Shown here piece after piece: positions 31,964 through 42,782 of a stretch of DNA of 64,000 nt. Position 1 is the first letter of the stretch. Every line of letters begins with the position of its first letter. The notes below the pieces were generated by a model that saw only the letters and a program-made list of their open reading frames with translations, searched no databases and was not told the DNA's origin. The position numbers were made by a program, and so were the translations under genes. Location of the stretch: assembly GCA_902791035.1 (NCBI GenBank), contig CADAUA010000020.1:1-64000 (forward strand), read 5' to 3'. Source of the stretch: an uncultured Coriobacteriaceae bacterium. GTDB lineage: Bacteria > Actinomycetota > Coriobacteriia > Coriobacteriales > Atopobiaceae.

Positions 31964-32788
31964 CTACTTGCCGGACGCCGCACCCTCGGCGCCGCCCTTG
32001 GCGTCGCCGCTGTCGGGCTTGGGCGCCTCGCGCTTGGGCCCGCCGTAGGCCACCGTGACCATGGCGGTGCGGATGACCTTCTTGCCCATGCGATAGCCCT
32101 TCTGGTAGACCTGGGCCACCGTCTCGTCGGGCACGGTCGCATCGTCCACGCGGCCCACGGCTTGGTGGGCCAGCGGGTCGAAGGCCTCGCCCACCGGGTC
32201 GATGACCTCCACGCCCTCCTTGGCCAGGATGCCCAGCATCTTCGTGTGCACGGCGTCGATGCCGCTCACGAACTGGTCGAGCTGGGTGTTCTCGCCGTCG
32301 GTCGCGGCCGCCTTGCCGGCATGCTCGATGGCACGCTCCATGTCGTCCAGCACGGGCAGGAGGCTCACCACCAGCTTCTCGGCCGCGCGCTCGCGCTCCT
32401 CGTTGCGCTCGCGGGCCGTGCGGGTGCGGTAGTTCTCCCAGTCGGCCTGCAGGCGCATCAGCTGGTCTGCTGACTTGGCAGCGGCCGCCTTGGCCTGAGC
32501 AGCCTCGTCCTGCGCCTCGGCGAGCTCGGAGGCCAGCTTGTCGCGCTCGGCCTTCATGCGACCGGCGTCGGACTCGATCTCGCGCTGGGCCGCCTCCTCG
32601 CCACGGCGCTTGGCCGCCTCGACCATCTCCTCCTCGGTCATCTCGTGGGGCGCCTCCACCTCGTCGGCGGCGACCGCCTCCTCGGCAGCCTGGGCCCCCT
32701 CGTCCTCCACGGGAGCCGCGGTGTCTGCGGCCTGCTCCCCGGGCCTCATCTCGTCGTCCTCGCCTGCCACCTCAACCGGCACCTTCAC
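31964..32788 (-). CDS. grpE: Nucleotide exchange factor GrpE
   Basis: Releases ADP from DnaK. The protein is 274 residues with a GTG start and GAGGAGGG upstream. A long acidic N-terminal extension and a coiled coil (about 65-150) precede the conserved GrpE core ([11 protein letters not shown], then [20 protein letters not shown] and MVTVAYGG). It lies 99 bp after the natural dnaK stop. The frame-shifted dnaK frame would run 4 bases into grpE, which is an artefact of the shift. Confidence 0.95.
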   Translation of the reverse strand: MKVPVEVAGEDDEMRPGEQAADTAAPVEDEGAQAAEEAVAADEVEAPHEMTEEEMVEAAKRRGEEAAQREIESDAGRMKAERDKLASELAEAQDEAAQAKAAAAKSADQLMRLQADWENYRTRTARERNEERERAAEKLVVSLLPVLDDMERAIEHAGKAAATDGENTQLDQFVSGIDAVHTKMLGILAKEGVEVIDPVGEAFDPLAHQAVGRVDDATVPDETVAQVYQKGYRMGKKVIRTAMVTVAYGGPKREAPKPDSGDAKGGAEGAASGK

Positions 32789-32887
32789 GTCACCCTCCTC
32801 GCAAAAGTCCCCGAAGGGAGCGGCCGCGCGTTGCGTCCGCTCCCCCGGTGTGGTGCCCCTCGCGCAAGCGAGAAGCCCGTCGTCTGG

Positions 32888-34767
<1,880 letters not shown>

Positions 34768-34862
34768 GGTGTGTTCCTTTCTCTCTGCGCCGTGCGGTCC
34801 TAGGGCCGACGCGTGCGCCCTTCGTTGGTTGTTCAGTGGGCATTGTTCCCCTGCTTTTGGAT

Positions 34863-34895
34863 TCTATACATTATCTAAGTCTCTTTACGATAGAT
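34863..34895 (-). promoter_or_regulatory. dnaK promoter with candidate HspR operator
   Basis: ATCTA (34873-34877) and TAGAT (34891-34895) have a 13-bp spacer, exactly as before clpB. The -10-like TATAGA (34863-34868) and TCGTAA 16 bp upstream form the likely promoter. Between clpB and dnaK about 30 of 40 aligned bases agree, including AAAATCTAT and ACTTAGAT. Confidence 0.6.
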
Positions 34896-35010
34896 TTTTT
34901 GTTTGCGCAAATGGCAAGGCGTGCCGAGAGGCCCGCAAGCGGGCTCGGCAGGCGGTTTTGCGCCCCTCGCGCGGGCGCCGGCAGCGAAAACCGACCGTCG
35001 TGGCGGCGCG

Positions 35011-35115
35011 CTACTCGGGGTGTGCCGAAAAAGTCAGCGTTCAGAGGTATCGCGTGCACGTTTTTCTGCTCGCATATACCCTGAACGCTGACTTTATTTC
35101 GGCCACCTTGAGTAG
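35011..35115. repeat. Long imperfect inverted repeat upstream of yfcE
   Basis: AAAGTCAGCGTTCAG (35030-35044) is a perfect complement of 35081-35095. The match continues inward (GGTAT) and, with small gaps, outward through GCCGAAA and CTACTC to about 35115. The arms are about 40 bp and the centre about 25 bp. It lies in the 450-bp gap between the dnaK promoter and yfcE and looks like a non-autonomous element or a long hairpin. Confidence 0.6.
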
Positions 35116-35218
35116 CCGGCCCGTCGTATGCCGCCCGCCGACCGCAATTCGCCGTCCCAAGCCCGCCGGATGTGGCAACATCGTGAACAAGACGCACGTC
35201 CGGCCCCGGGAGGTACCC

Positions 35219-35776
35219 ATGAAGCTCCTCATCGCATCCGACATCCACGGCGCAGCCGACTGGTGCGCCCGCCTCATGGTCGCAATCGAGGCCGAGCAGC
35301 CCGACCGCGTGGTCCTCCTGGGCGACCTCCTCTACCACGGCCCCCGCAACGACCTGCCCGCCGACTACGCACCCAAGCGCGTGATTGACATGCTCAACTC
35401 CATAGCCGACCAGGTGATTGCCGTGCGCGGCAACTGCGAAGCCGAGGTGGACCAGATGGTTCTGGACTTCCCCTGCATGGCCGACTACGACGTGCTGTGG
35501 GACCCTGACGCAGGCCGCGAGCTCTTCCTCACCCACGGGCACGTGTGGGGGCCGGGCATCCACAACTCGGTGGACCGGTGGCCCACGCTACCTGCCGACG
35601 CAGCCCTCGTGTATGGCCACACGCACAAGAAGGTCAACGGCTCGAGCGATGCGCACCCAGGCATCACCGTGTTCAACCCCGGCTCCGTGGGCATCCCCAA
35701 GGACGATAGCCACAGCTACGGCATTTATATAGATGGTGCCTTCGAGCATCGCATGCTGAGCCAGCCGGGGGCCTAA
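35219..35776 (+). CDS. yfcE: YfcE-family phosphodiesterase (calcineurin-like metallophosphatase)
   Basis: A small cytosolic metal-dependent phosphodiesterase; the E. coli enzyme is 184 residues and this one is 185. The metal-binding motifs appear in order: SDIHGA (8-13), LLGDLLYHGPRN, VRGNCEAEVD, THGHVWG and VYGHTHKK. The ATG has GGGAGG upstream; longer in-frame extensions cross the inverted repeat and are not supported. It is followed after one base by the pentapeptide-repeat gene, so they form an operon. Confidence 0.93.
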   Translation: MKLLIASDIHGAADWCARLMVAIEAEQPDRVVLLGDLLYHGPRNDLPADYAPKRVIDMLNSIADQVIAVRGNCEAEVDQMVLDFPCMADYDVLWDPDAGRELFLTHGHVWGPGIHNSVDRWPTLPADAALVYGHTHKKVNGSSDAHPGITVFNPGSVGIPKDDSHSYGIYIDGAFEHRMLSQPGA

Positions 35777-35777
35777 C

Positions 35778-36428
35778 GTGGCCGGACGCGACGGCCGACC
35801 TTCCCGCACCGAGTCCGAGCGCGGGGCGGAGGCCCTCCTGGCGGCAATCGACGAGGGTGACGGCATTGTGGTGGGGCGCGACTTCGCAGACGCGGACATC
35901 TCGGGCCAAGCCCTGGGCCACGTGGAGTTCGAGGACGTGACCTTCGAGCGCTGCTCGTTAGCGGAGGCGGACATCCACCGCGCGAGCTTCTCGGATGTGT
36001 CGCTGGCGGACTGCGACCTCACGGGGGCCCGGCTCTCGCAGGGCTACTGGGCCGGCTGCACGCTCCAGGGCTGCCGGGCGGTAGGGGCAGACCTGACCAA
36101 GAGCTACCTCAAGGCCGTGCGGCTCCGCGACTGCAACCTAGGGTTTGTCAACCTGTCGGAGTCCAAGCTGGAGGGCGTGGGCTTTGTGGGGTGCGACCTG
36201 CACGAGGCGTCCCTCGCCCGCCTCAAGCTGCGCCGCACCACCTTTGGCCAGTGCGACCTCACGCGGGCAGAGCTCTTCCTCACCCGGCTCTCCGGCATGG
36301 ACCTTGCGGACAACGTGCTTGCAGGCCTGCGCCTCTCGGACGGCTTTGGCGAGCTTCGCGGCGCCCGCATCGCGTCTGACCAGGCCGTGGACCTAGTGGG
36401 CCTCTTGGGCGTCAAGGTGGAGCAGTAG
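35778..36428 (+). CDS. Pentapeptide-repeat protein
   Basis: 216 residues from a GTG one base after the yfcE stop. About 16 pentapeptide repeats of the A(D/N)Lxx type occur between residues 38 and 200 (for example ADISG, CDLTG, ADLTK, CNLGF, CDLTR, MDLAD), which should fold as a right-handed quadrilateral beta-helix. There is no signal peptide. Some family members protect DNA gyrase (Qnr, MfpA); nothing here shows that specifically. It ends 15 bp from the convergent AraC regulator gene. Confidence 0.85.
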   Translation: MAGRDGRPSRTESERGAEALLAAIDEGDGIVVGRDFADADISGQALGHVEFEDVTFERCSLAEADIHRASFSDVSLADCDLTGARLSQGYWAGCTLQGCRAVGADLTKSYLKAVRLRDCNLGFVNLSESKLEGVGFVGCDLHEASLARLKLRRTTFGQCDLTRAELFLTRLSGMDLADNVLAGLRLSDGFGELRGARIASDQAVDLVGLLGVKVEQ

Positions 36429-36443
36429 GGCCCAGCGGCACGT

Positions 36444-37430
36444 CTATGCCTGCGCGCGGGAGCGATACTCCTGGGGCGTGCAGCCGGCGTACTCGCGGAA
36501 CCGCTTGTAGAACTGCGTCAGGTTTGATATCCCGACCTGGCGGGCCACGTCGTACACGGGCATGGTGCCCGCCTGCAGGAGCGCCGTGGCGTGGCGCATG
36601 CGCTCCTCGTTGACCACCTGCTTGAAGGTGCTTCCGGTGGCGTTTCTGATGACCCCCGAGAGGTACGTGGGCTCGTATCCAAGCGCCTGGGCCATGTTGC
36701 CCAGGTTGCCGTCCGCGTAGTTCTGCTCTATGTAGCCGCGGATGATACCCATGAGCTCCGAACGCCTCTGGTCCTCCTCCGCCCCCTTGCCAATGGGCTC
36801 GTACGTACGAAAGAGGTGCGTGAGCAGGGCGGCGCAGAAGTCGTCGACAAGGTCGGCCGACCCCAGGCGCGGGTCCAGATGCTCGCACAGGATGCGCTCC
36901 ACGCAGTCGCGCGCCAGGTCGTCCTCCGCCGTGCGGTACACGCGGTAACCCGTATGCACGGCACCCGGGGTGGCCAGCGTGGCGGCAAAGTCCACGTGCA
37001 GGTGCGCAAAGTCGGTGAGCACCCGGCGCTGGAAGAACCGGTCCGACAGCACGATGTTCACCGCAATGTCATCCGGCCCCGTGGCAAGGACCCCGTGCGG
37101 CACCAGGCGGTCCGCCACCAGGCAGTCGCCCCGCTCGAGCGTGACGGCCTGGTTGTCCACGCCCATGCGAAACCTCCCGCTGTAGCAGTAGGTAATGAGC
37201 ACATACTGATACACGTGCTCCGGGGTGACCTCCTGGCGCGACCCGTGGAGGGACACGATGTGCTTGTTTGCGCCAAACTCGCGCGCGTTGGTAAAGAGAA
37301 AGACCTCGCGTCCCTCGTGCATGACAGTCGGGTACTTCTGACGAAAGTGGTCCAGGATCAGCTCCTCGGAATACCGGGGCAGGGCGGCGTCGGCCTGGGC
37401 CACCGCCTGTGGAAGATCCCCTCTCCTCAT
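36444..37430 (-). CDS. AraC-family transcriptional regulator
   Basis: A predicted sugar-responsive activator. The protein is 328 residues. An N-terminal cupin-like ligand domain (about 45-150) contains FRMGVDNQAVTLERGDCLVADRL, of which I quote FRMGVDN and LERGDCL. Two C-terminal helix-turn-helix motifs follow (NMAQALGYEPTYLSGVIRNA and DVARQVGISNLTQFYKRFRE), ending YAGCTPQEYRSRAQA. The ATG follows GGAGAAGG. It is divergent from the alpha-L-rhamnosidase gene across an AT-rich 160-bp gap, so it probably controls it. Confidence 0.9.
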   Translation of the reverse strand: MRRGDLPQAVAQADAALPRYSEELILDHFRQKYPTVMHEGREVFLFTNAREFGANKHIVSLHGSRQEVTPEHVYQYVLITYCYSGRFRMGVDNQAVTLERGDCLVADRLVPHGVLATGPDDIAVNIVLSDRFFQRRVLTDFAHLHVDFAATLATPGAVHTGYRVYRTAEDDLARDCVERILCEHLDPRLGSADLVDDFCAALLTHLFRTYEPIGKGAEEDQRRSELMGIIRGYIEQNYADGNLGNMAQALGYEPTYLSGVIRNATGSTFKQVVNEERMRHATALLQAGTMPVYDVARQVGISNLTQFYKRFREYAGCTPQEYRSRAQA

Positions 37431-37590
37431 GCCTTCTCCCCTCGACGGCAAAGCAGCAGTCTATTGCCACTGCGTGACAAGTTTTTTGTTAGTCATAATC
37501 TTATTATTTGTCATTGTACCTGTTAAATGCCTTGTAATAAGGTCGTCTTATAAGTTGCTTATCGTATATTCCTGGAGAAGGGACAGCATT
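37431..37590. promoter_or_regulatory. AT-rich divergent promoter region, AraC regulator/rhamnosidase
   Basis: A markedly AT-rich gap in a G+C-rich neighbourhood. It carries TGACAA and TTTGTCA as an inverted pair around 37476-37520, plus several TTATAA/TATATT tracts close to the rhamnosidase start. A likely binding site for the divergent AraC-type regulator; exact boxes cannot be fixed by eye. Confidence 0.4.
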
Positions 37591-39982
37591 ATGTCCGCCT
37601 TTTCTGCCGCAGCGAAGTGGATCTCCGGCCCCGTCTACGACTACGGCCCCCGACGATGCCGGCTACTACGCAGACAACCGCAACCACGTGCTGGTGCGCG
37701 ACTTCGAGCTCGACGCCGTGCCCGACCGCGTCGTGCTGCGCCTGGCGGTGCTGGGCTACGCCCGTGCCTATGTGAACGGCCGGCGCGTGAGCGACGCCGA
37801 GCTCGTGGGCGACTGGACCAATCCCACGCGCCTGGTGTACTACGTGGAGGACGACGTGACCGCCCTCCTGCGCCCCGGCGCCAACCAGCTGCGCGTGGAG
37901 CTGGGCAACGGCTGGTACAACCCCTCTCCCCTCACGCTCTTTGGCAAGTACAACCTCCGCCAGCGCCTGGCCGAGGTGGGCACCCCCCAGGTCCTGGCCG
38001 CACTCGTGGCCCGGGACAAGGACGGCGCCGACCGCGAGCTGCTCGCGAGCGACGCCACGTGGGGCTGCACGCTGGGCAACCTGACCTTTAACAACGTCTA
38101 CCTGGGCGAGAGACGCGACCTGCGTCTGGAGGAGCCGTCGGCCCAGCCCGTCCGTGTGGTGGGCGAGAACCGCCGCGAGCTTGCCCCCTCCCCCGTGGCG
38201 CCCATTCGTCGCCGGGGCACCGTGGCCGCCACGGACGTGCGCCCGATGGCCCTAGACAACCTGGACGGCGAGCCCGCCGGCACGCCCGCGTTGGTGGTGG
38301 ACTTGGGCCAGATGGTCACGGGCTTTGCCTCCCTGCGCGTGGCAGCGCACGAGGGCGACGTGGTGCGCGTGCGCTACGCAGAGCTGGCGGACGCCGAGGG
38401 CCGGCCCGTCTTCGACTCCAACCACGCCGGCATGGTGGGCACCGTCATCCCCCGCGCCATGCCCGACGGCTCGGACGTGGTCGTGCCGGGTGGCCCGGGC
38501 GCACCGGCCACCGGCACCGAGACGGACGTGATCGTGTGCCGCGAGGGCGAGAACGCCTTCGAGAGCGAGTTCTCCACCCACTCCTTCCGCTACGCGGCGA
38601 TCACGGGCCTGGCACCCGAGGCCCTGCTGGACTTCCACGCCACCTACGTGCACACGGACCTGCCCGCCGCCGGCACGCTGCGCACGGGCAACGCCTGGTA
38701 CGACGAGCTCCTGGCCGCCGCGGTACGCACCAAGCTCAACAACATCCACGGCACCTGGGAGGACTGCGCCCGTGAGCACCTGGGCTACGGGGGAGACATG
38801 GTGGCCCTGGCCACCAGCAACCTCTGCTGCTTTGACGCCGAGGGGCTCATCCGCAAGGTGGTGCGCGACTTCCGCAACGACCAGACCGCCGCGGGCGGCG
38901 TGCCCGAGACGGCCCCCTACATGGGCATCCAGTCGCTGGGCACGGGCCAGGGCGAGGGGCCGCTGCTCTGGCAGCTGGCCTATCCCTACCTGACCCTCAA
39001 GGCCTGGCAGTGGTACGGCGCGCGCGACCTGGTGGAGACCGAGTGGCCCCACCTGCGGCGCCTTGCAGACTACCTGCTCTCGCGCGACCCGGAGGAGCTC
39101 TCCCAGCGCTGCCTGGGCGACCACGGCAGCGTGAGCACCAAGAAGGCGGACGACGGCGACTGGAAGGGCGGCACGCCCGACCGCGCGTTCACCGGCTGGT
39201 GCGCCATCCTCTGGCACACCCGGCTGGCGGCGCGGCTGGCAGCCGTGGTGGGCGACGCCCAGGCACAGGCGCGCTTCTCCGCCGCGGCGGACGGGCTAGC
39301 GGCCACGATCACGGCGCGCTTCCGGCACGCCGACGGCAGCTTTGGCGACGGCACGCAGACCTCCTACGCCTTTGCCGGAGGCCTTGGCCTCATGGACCGC
39401 GCCGCCGCAGGAGACGCCCTTGCGCGCCTGATGCGCCAGGAGGGAGACGTCCTCTCCTGCGGGATCTTTGGGGCCAGCTTGGCCTGGGGCATCCTGCACG
39501 AGACCGGCCACGACGACGCTGTGGAGGCCTGGCTCAACCGCGAGGCCTCGCCTAGCTATCACCGCATGCTGGCCAACGGCAGCGGCAGCCTGGCCGAGAT
39601 GTTCGAGGTCACGGTGGACTCCTACAACCATGCCATGTTCTCCAGCTACGCGCAGTGGCTCTACGAGGCCCTGGGTGGCATAGCCGTAGCCGATGACGCC
39701 GTGGCGGCGGACCACGTGGTGATAAGCCCGTACCTCTCGCCGGCGACCAACCGGGTGGAGGCCAGCCTGGCCACCAGGAGCGGTCGCGTTGCCACGCGCT
39801 GGACGCGTGGGGACGACGGCACCGTGGAGCTCGTGGCCAGCATCCCTGCGGGCATGCGCGCGGACTTCCGTGCGCCGACGGGCTACGAGCTGGTGCGGAC
39901 GAGCGAGCGCGCGGACGATGGTGTGGTCACGCGCAGCTGGTGGCTGCAGCCCCAAGCAGCACCTGCAGGCAGCCGAGCTTAG
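37591..39982 (+). CDS. Alpha-L-rhamnosidase-like glycoside hydrolase (GH78), one-base frameshift near the N-terminus
   Basis: Predicted to release L-rhamnose from plant or host glycans; no signal peptide, so intracellular. The ATG at 37591 with GGAGAAGGG upstream starts MSAFSAAAKWISGPVYDYGP, but a C5 run (37647-37651) shifts the frame. With one C fewer it reads on as DDAGYYADNRNHVLVRDFEL and stays open for about 796 residues. As given, the main frame can only start at the GTG at 37688 (764 residues), losing the first strand. The catalytic (alpha/alpha)6 barrel carries EDCAREHLGYGGD, the GH78 acid-motif region, and ends at a beta-sandwich. Confidence 0.85.
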
Positions 39983-40018
39983 GAGCGCCGCAGACCGAGC
40001 GGGAGCGGGCCCGGCGCG

Positions 40019-40048
40019 CCGCGGCCCGCCATAATGCCGCGGCCCGCC
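40019..40048. repeat. Short direct repeat at the rhamnosidase/metA convergence
   Basis: CCGCGGCCCGCC occurs at 40019-40030 and 40037-40048 in the 92-bp gap between convergent genes. No terminator with a T-run is visible here. Confidence 0.5.
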
Positions 40049-40074
40049 TTAGTTCGGGACACCAGCTCGGGCCG

Positions 40075-41040
40075 CTAGAACTTGTCAACCATGCCGTCGG
40101 AGTCGGACCGCAGGGCCGCAATGGCGGCCGGAATCTGGTCGCGGTCGTAGGGCGTCATCTGGTAGACCCAGTTGAGCCAGTTGCGGTAGAGCAGGTTGGC
40201 GTGGGCGCGCCAGGTAAAGAGGGGCTGGCGCTCCGGGTCGTCGTCGGGGAAGTAGTTCTCGGGCACGCGGATGGGCAGGCCCTTGTGGAAGTCGCGCCAG
40301 AACTCCTGGCCCAGCGTGTCGCGCCCGTACTCAAAGTGGCCCGTCACGTAGACCTCGTGGAAGTCGCGCGTGGCTATGATGGCGGGACCACTGGTAAAGC
40401 CCTCGGAGAGCACCTGCAGCTCCGGATGCATGGCAAGGTCCGAGGTCTCCAGCGCGGCGTGGCGCGAGTGCGGCATGTAGTGGATCTCGTCAAAGCCGTT
40501 GGTCAGGAAGTTGTACTCGTCGCAGAGCCGCTGGGGGAAGACGCCAAAGAGCTTGGAGCCCAGCATGCGCTTGCGGATGCCATAGAGGTGATAGAGGCCC
40601 GCCATGGCGCCCCAGCACAGGTACATGGTGGAGAAGACGTGCTCCTGGCTCCAGTCCATGATCCGGCAGAGCTCGTCCCAGTAGTCCACGTCCTCGAAGG
40701 CCAGATGCTCCACCGGCGCGCCCGTGATGATGAGACCGTCGTAGTTCTTGTCTTTGTAGGCATCAAAGGTTTCGTAGAACTTGACCAGGTGGTCGTGGCT
40801 CACGTGGGTGGACTCGTGGGTGCTCACGCGCATGAAGTCGCAGTTGACCTGCAGGGGGGACTTGGAGATGAGGCGCAGGATCTGGGTCTCGGTCTCTATC
40901 TTCGTGGGCATGAGGTTGAGGATGACCACGTTGAGCGGGCGCACATCCTGGGCGCTGGCCACCTCCTCCTCCAGCGCGAAGATGCGCTCGGAGTGCAGGA
41001 TCTGCTTGGCGGGCAGGCCGTCGGGAATGTTGATGGGCAT
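40075..41040 (-). CDS. metA: Homoserine O-acyltransferase MetA, predicted acetyl-CoA type
   Basis: The first committed step of methionine synthesis. The protein is 321 residues. The catalytic Cys142 sits in YLCWGAMAG, with His in PHSRH and Glu in HFEYG. Residue 111 is Glu (ITGAPVEHLAFEDV). In this family Glu111 goes with acetyl-CoA and Gly111 with succinyl-CoA, so the product is predicted to be O-acetylhomoserine despite the usual succinyltransferase name. It has a long leader of about 200 nt after a TATACT-like box near 41240. It is monocistronic, convergent with the rhamnosidase gene. Confidence 0.95.
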   Translation of the reverse strand: MPINIPDGLPAKQILHSERIFALEEEVASAQDVRPLNVVILNLMPTKIETETQILRLISKSPLQVNCDFMRVSTHESTHVSHDHLVKFYETFDAYKDKNYDGLIITGAPVEHLAFEDVDYWDELCRIMDWSQEHVFSTMYLCWGAMAGLYHLYGIRKRMLGSKLFGVFPQRLCDEYNFLTNGFDEIHYMPHSRHAALETSDLAMHPELQVLSEGFTSGPAIIATRDFHEVYVTGHFEYGRDTLGQEFWRDFHKGLPIRVPENYFPDDDPERQPLFTWRAHANLLYRNWLNWVYQMTPYDRDQIPAAIAALRSDSDGMVDKF

Positions 41041-41245
41041 GAGGGGCTCCTATCGGGTGGCGCGGGCGCAACGCGGCCCGCGGCATGGCATGTGGGGACA
41101 AGGACGCGCCACCGCAGGTCCGCGGCGGGCGGGGTGCGGCTAGAGGCTACACATTCGAAGCGTCAGCGGGACGCCTGTCCTTGTTTGCCAGCTCATGCGA
41201 TAACCCCCTCTGGGAGCGTTCTGCGTCTGGTAGCTAGTATATCCG
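41041..41245 (-). other. Long 5' leader of metA, no recognised riboswitch
   Basis: About 200 bases separate a TATACT box from the metA start, with several G+C-rich hairpins possible. I looked for SAM-I, SAM-II, SAM-IV and T-box cores and found none complete; CATGAGCTGGCAAAC is only a loose match to SAM-I family sequence. Confidence 0.3.
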
Positions 41246-41282
41246 CTGCAGGGCAATTGGGGGGGTGCGGCGGCCGCACGGC

Positions 41283-41422
41283 GGGAAGGGCCGGACGGTT
41301 AGGCGGGGCTAAGCGTCGGGACTCTCCCGTTTCGGGAAGGGCCGGACGGTTAGGCGGGGCTAAGCGTCGGGACTCTCCCGCGGGACTCTCCCGTTTCGGG
41401 AAGGGCCGGACGGTTAGGCGGG
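41283..41422. repeat. 51-bp tandem repeat upstream of the DEAD-box helicase gene
   Basis: Units begin at 41283, 41334 and 41398 (GGGAAGGGCCGGACGGTTAG...). The second has an internal 13-bp duplication of CGGGACTCTCCCG, itself an inverted repeat, and the third is partial. The array ends about 55 bp before the helicase promoter. Confidence 0.85.
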
Positions 41423-41476
41423 TTTGACGGCGAATCTGCGCTTATGGCCCTCGCGGCCGGTCGCATGCGACATTTA

Positions 41477-41485
41477 TGCGATACT
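41477..41485 (+). promoter_or_regulatory. Extended -10 promoter for a probably leaderless helicase mRNA
   Basis: TGCGATACT fits the extended -10 pattern TGN-TATAAT and lies only six bases before the ATG at 41492. There is no Shine-Dalgarno sequence. Transcription would begin at or next to the start codon. Confidence 0.5.
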
Positions 41486-41491
41486 GGGCCC

Positions 41492-42772
41492 ATGGACACT
41501 ACATTTGCCGAGCTCGGGCTAAACGAGCAGATACTGGCCGGGGTGGATGCCCTCGGCTTCTCCACGCCGACGCCGGTGCAGGCCCAGGCCATTCCCCAGG
41601 TGCTGGAGGGCCGCGACGTCGTGGCCTCGGCCCAGACGGGCACGGGCAAGACCGCGGCCTTCGCCCTGCCCACCCTGCAGCGCATAGCCCAGGCGGGCCG
41701 CGCAGGCGCCCAGGACGCCGGCAAGGGCCCCTTTGCGCTGGTCGTGACCCCCACCCGCGAGCTGGCCGCGCAGATCGACGCCGTAGTGAGCGTCGTGTGC
41801 AAGGAGACCGGCCAGCGCGCCGTGATCGTGATGGGCGGCGCCAAGTTCGACAAGCAGATAAAGGCGCTGGACCGCGGCTGCGACCTGCTCGTGGCCACGC
41901 CGGGACGGCTCCTCGACCTCATGGAGCACGACCACGTGAGCCTGGCGCAGGTGCAGGTGCTGGTGCTGGACGAGGCGGACCGCATGCTGGACATGGGCTT
42001 CTGGCCCAGCGTGCGGCGCATCATGGCGGCCCTGCCGGCCCAGCGCCAGACCCTGCTCTTCTCGGCCACCATACCGCCGTCGATCAAGTCGACCATCGAC
42101 GCCATGCTGCGCGACCCCGCCTACGTGGAGATCTCCCGCGTGGGCGAGACGGCCTCCACCGTGGAGGAGCACCTCTGCCCCGTGACCCAGGGCCAGAAGT
42201 GCCAGCTGCTGGAGGCCCTCATCCGCACGGGCGCCGGCACGGGCGTCACGCCCGAGCGCGTGCTCGTGTTCTGCCGCACCAAGCACCGCGTGGACGACGT
42301 GAGCAAGGTCCTCAAGGCTGCCGGCCTCAAGGTGGACGTCATGCACGCCGACCGCCCCCAGCAGGCCCGCGCCCGGGCGCTCGAGCGCTTCCGCGAGGGC
42401 AAGGTGCAGGTGCTCGTGGCCACCGACGTGATGAGCCGCGGCATCGACGTCTCTGGCATCGACGCGGTGGTCAACTTCGACGTGCCCATGGACCCCGAGG
42501 ACTACGTGCACCGCATCGGCCGCACGGGCCGCGCCGGCGCCACGGGCCAGGCCTTCACCTTCATGGCGCCCGACGAGGTGAGTCCCCTGCGGGAGATCGA
42601 GTACTTTACCAAGAAGCTCGTGCCCGCCTGGGACCTGCCCGACTTCGCCTACGACGAGGGGCGGATCACCCCGCCGGCCGACCGCTCTGCCAAGAAGCCC
42701 ACGCGCGTGATGTTCGCAGGGTCCAAGGGCCGCGGCCGCGGCTTTGGCGGCCGGTACGGGCGGCACTACTAG
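41492..42772 (+). CDS. DEAD-box ATP-dependent RNA helicase
   Basis: RNA remodelling in ribosome assembly or mRNA decay. The protein is 426 residues. Motifs in order: Q motif (FAELGL...GFSTPTPVQ), I AQTGTGKT, Ia PTRELAAQ, II DEAD, III SAT, IV region VLVFCRTK, V TDVMSRGID and VI HRIGRTGRAG. A short Arg/Gly-rich tail (SKGRGRGFGGRYGRHY) should bind RNA. RhlE-like by its compact core and RG tail. The upstream ATG options are not supported; the -10 box is almost adjacent to this ATG. Confidence 0.93.
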   Translation: MDTTFAELGLNEQILAGVDALGFSTPTPVQAQAIPQVLEGRDVVASAQTGTGKTAAFALPTLQRIAQAGRAGAQDAGKGPFALVVTPTRELAAQIDAVVSVVCKETGQRAVIVMGGAKFDKQIKALDRGCDLLVATPGRLLDLMEHDHVSLAQVQVLVLDEADRMLDMGFWPSVRRIMAALPAQRQTLLFSATIPPSIKSTIDAMLRDPAYVEISRVGETASTVEEHLCPVTQGQKCQLLEALIRTGAGTGVTPERVLVFCRTKHRVDDVSKVLKAAGLKVDVMHADRPQQARARALERFREGKVQVLVATDVMSRGIDVSGIDAVVNFDVPMDPEDYVHRIGRTGRAGATGQAFTFMAPDEVSPLREIEYFTKKLVPAWDLPDFAYDEGRITPPADRSAKKPTRVMFAGSKGRGRGFGGRYGRHY

Positions 42773-42782
42773 GGCGGCGCGA

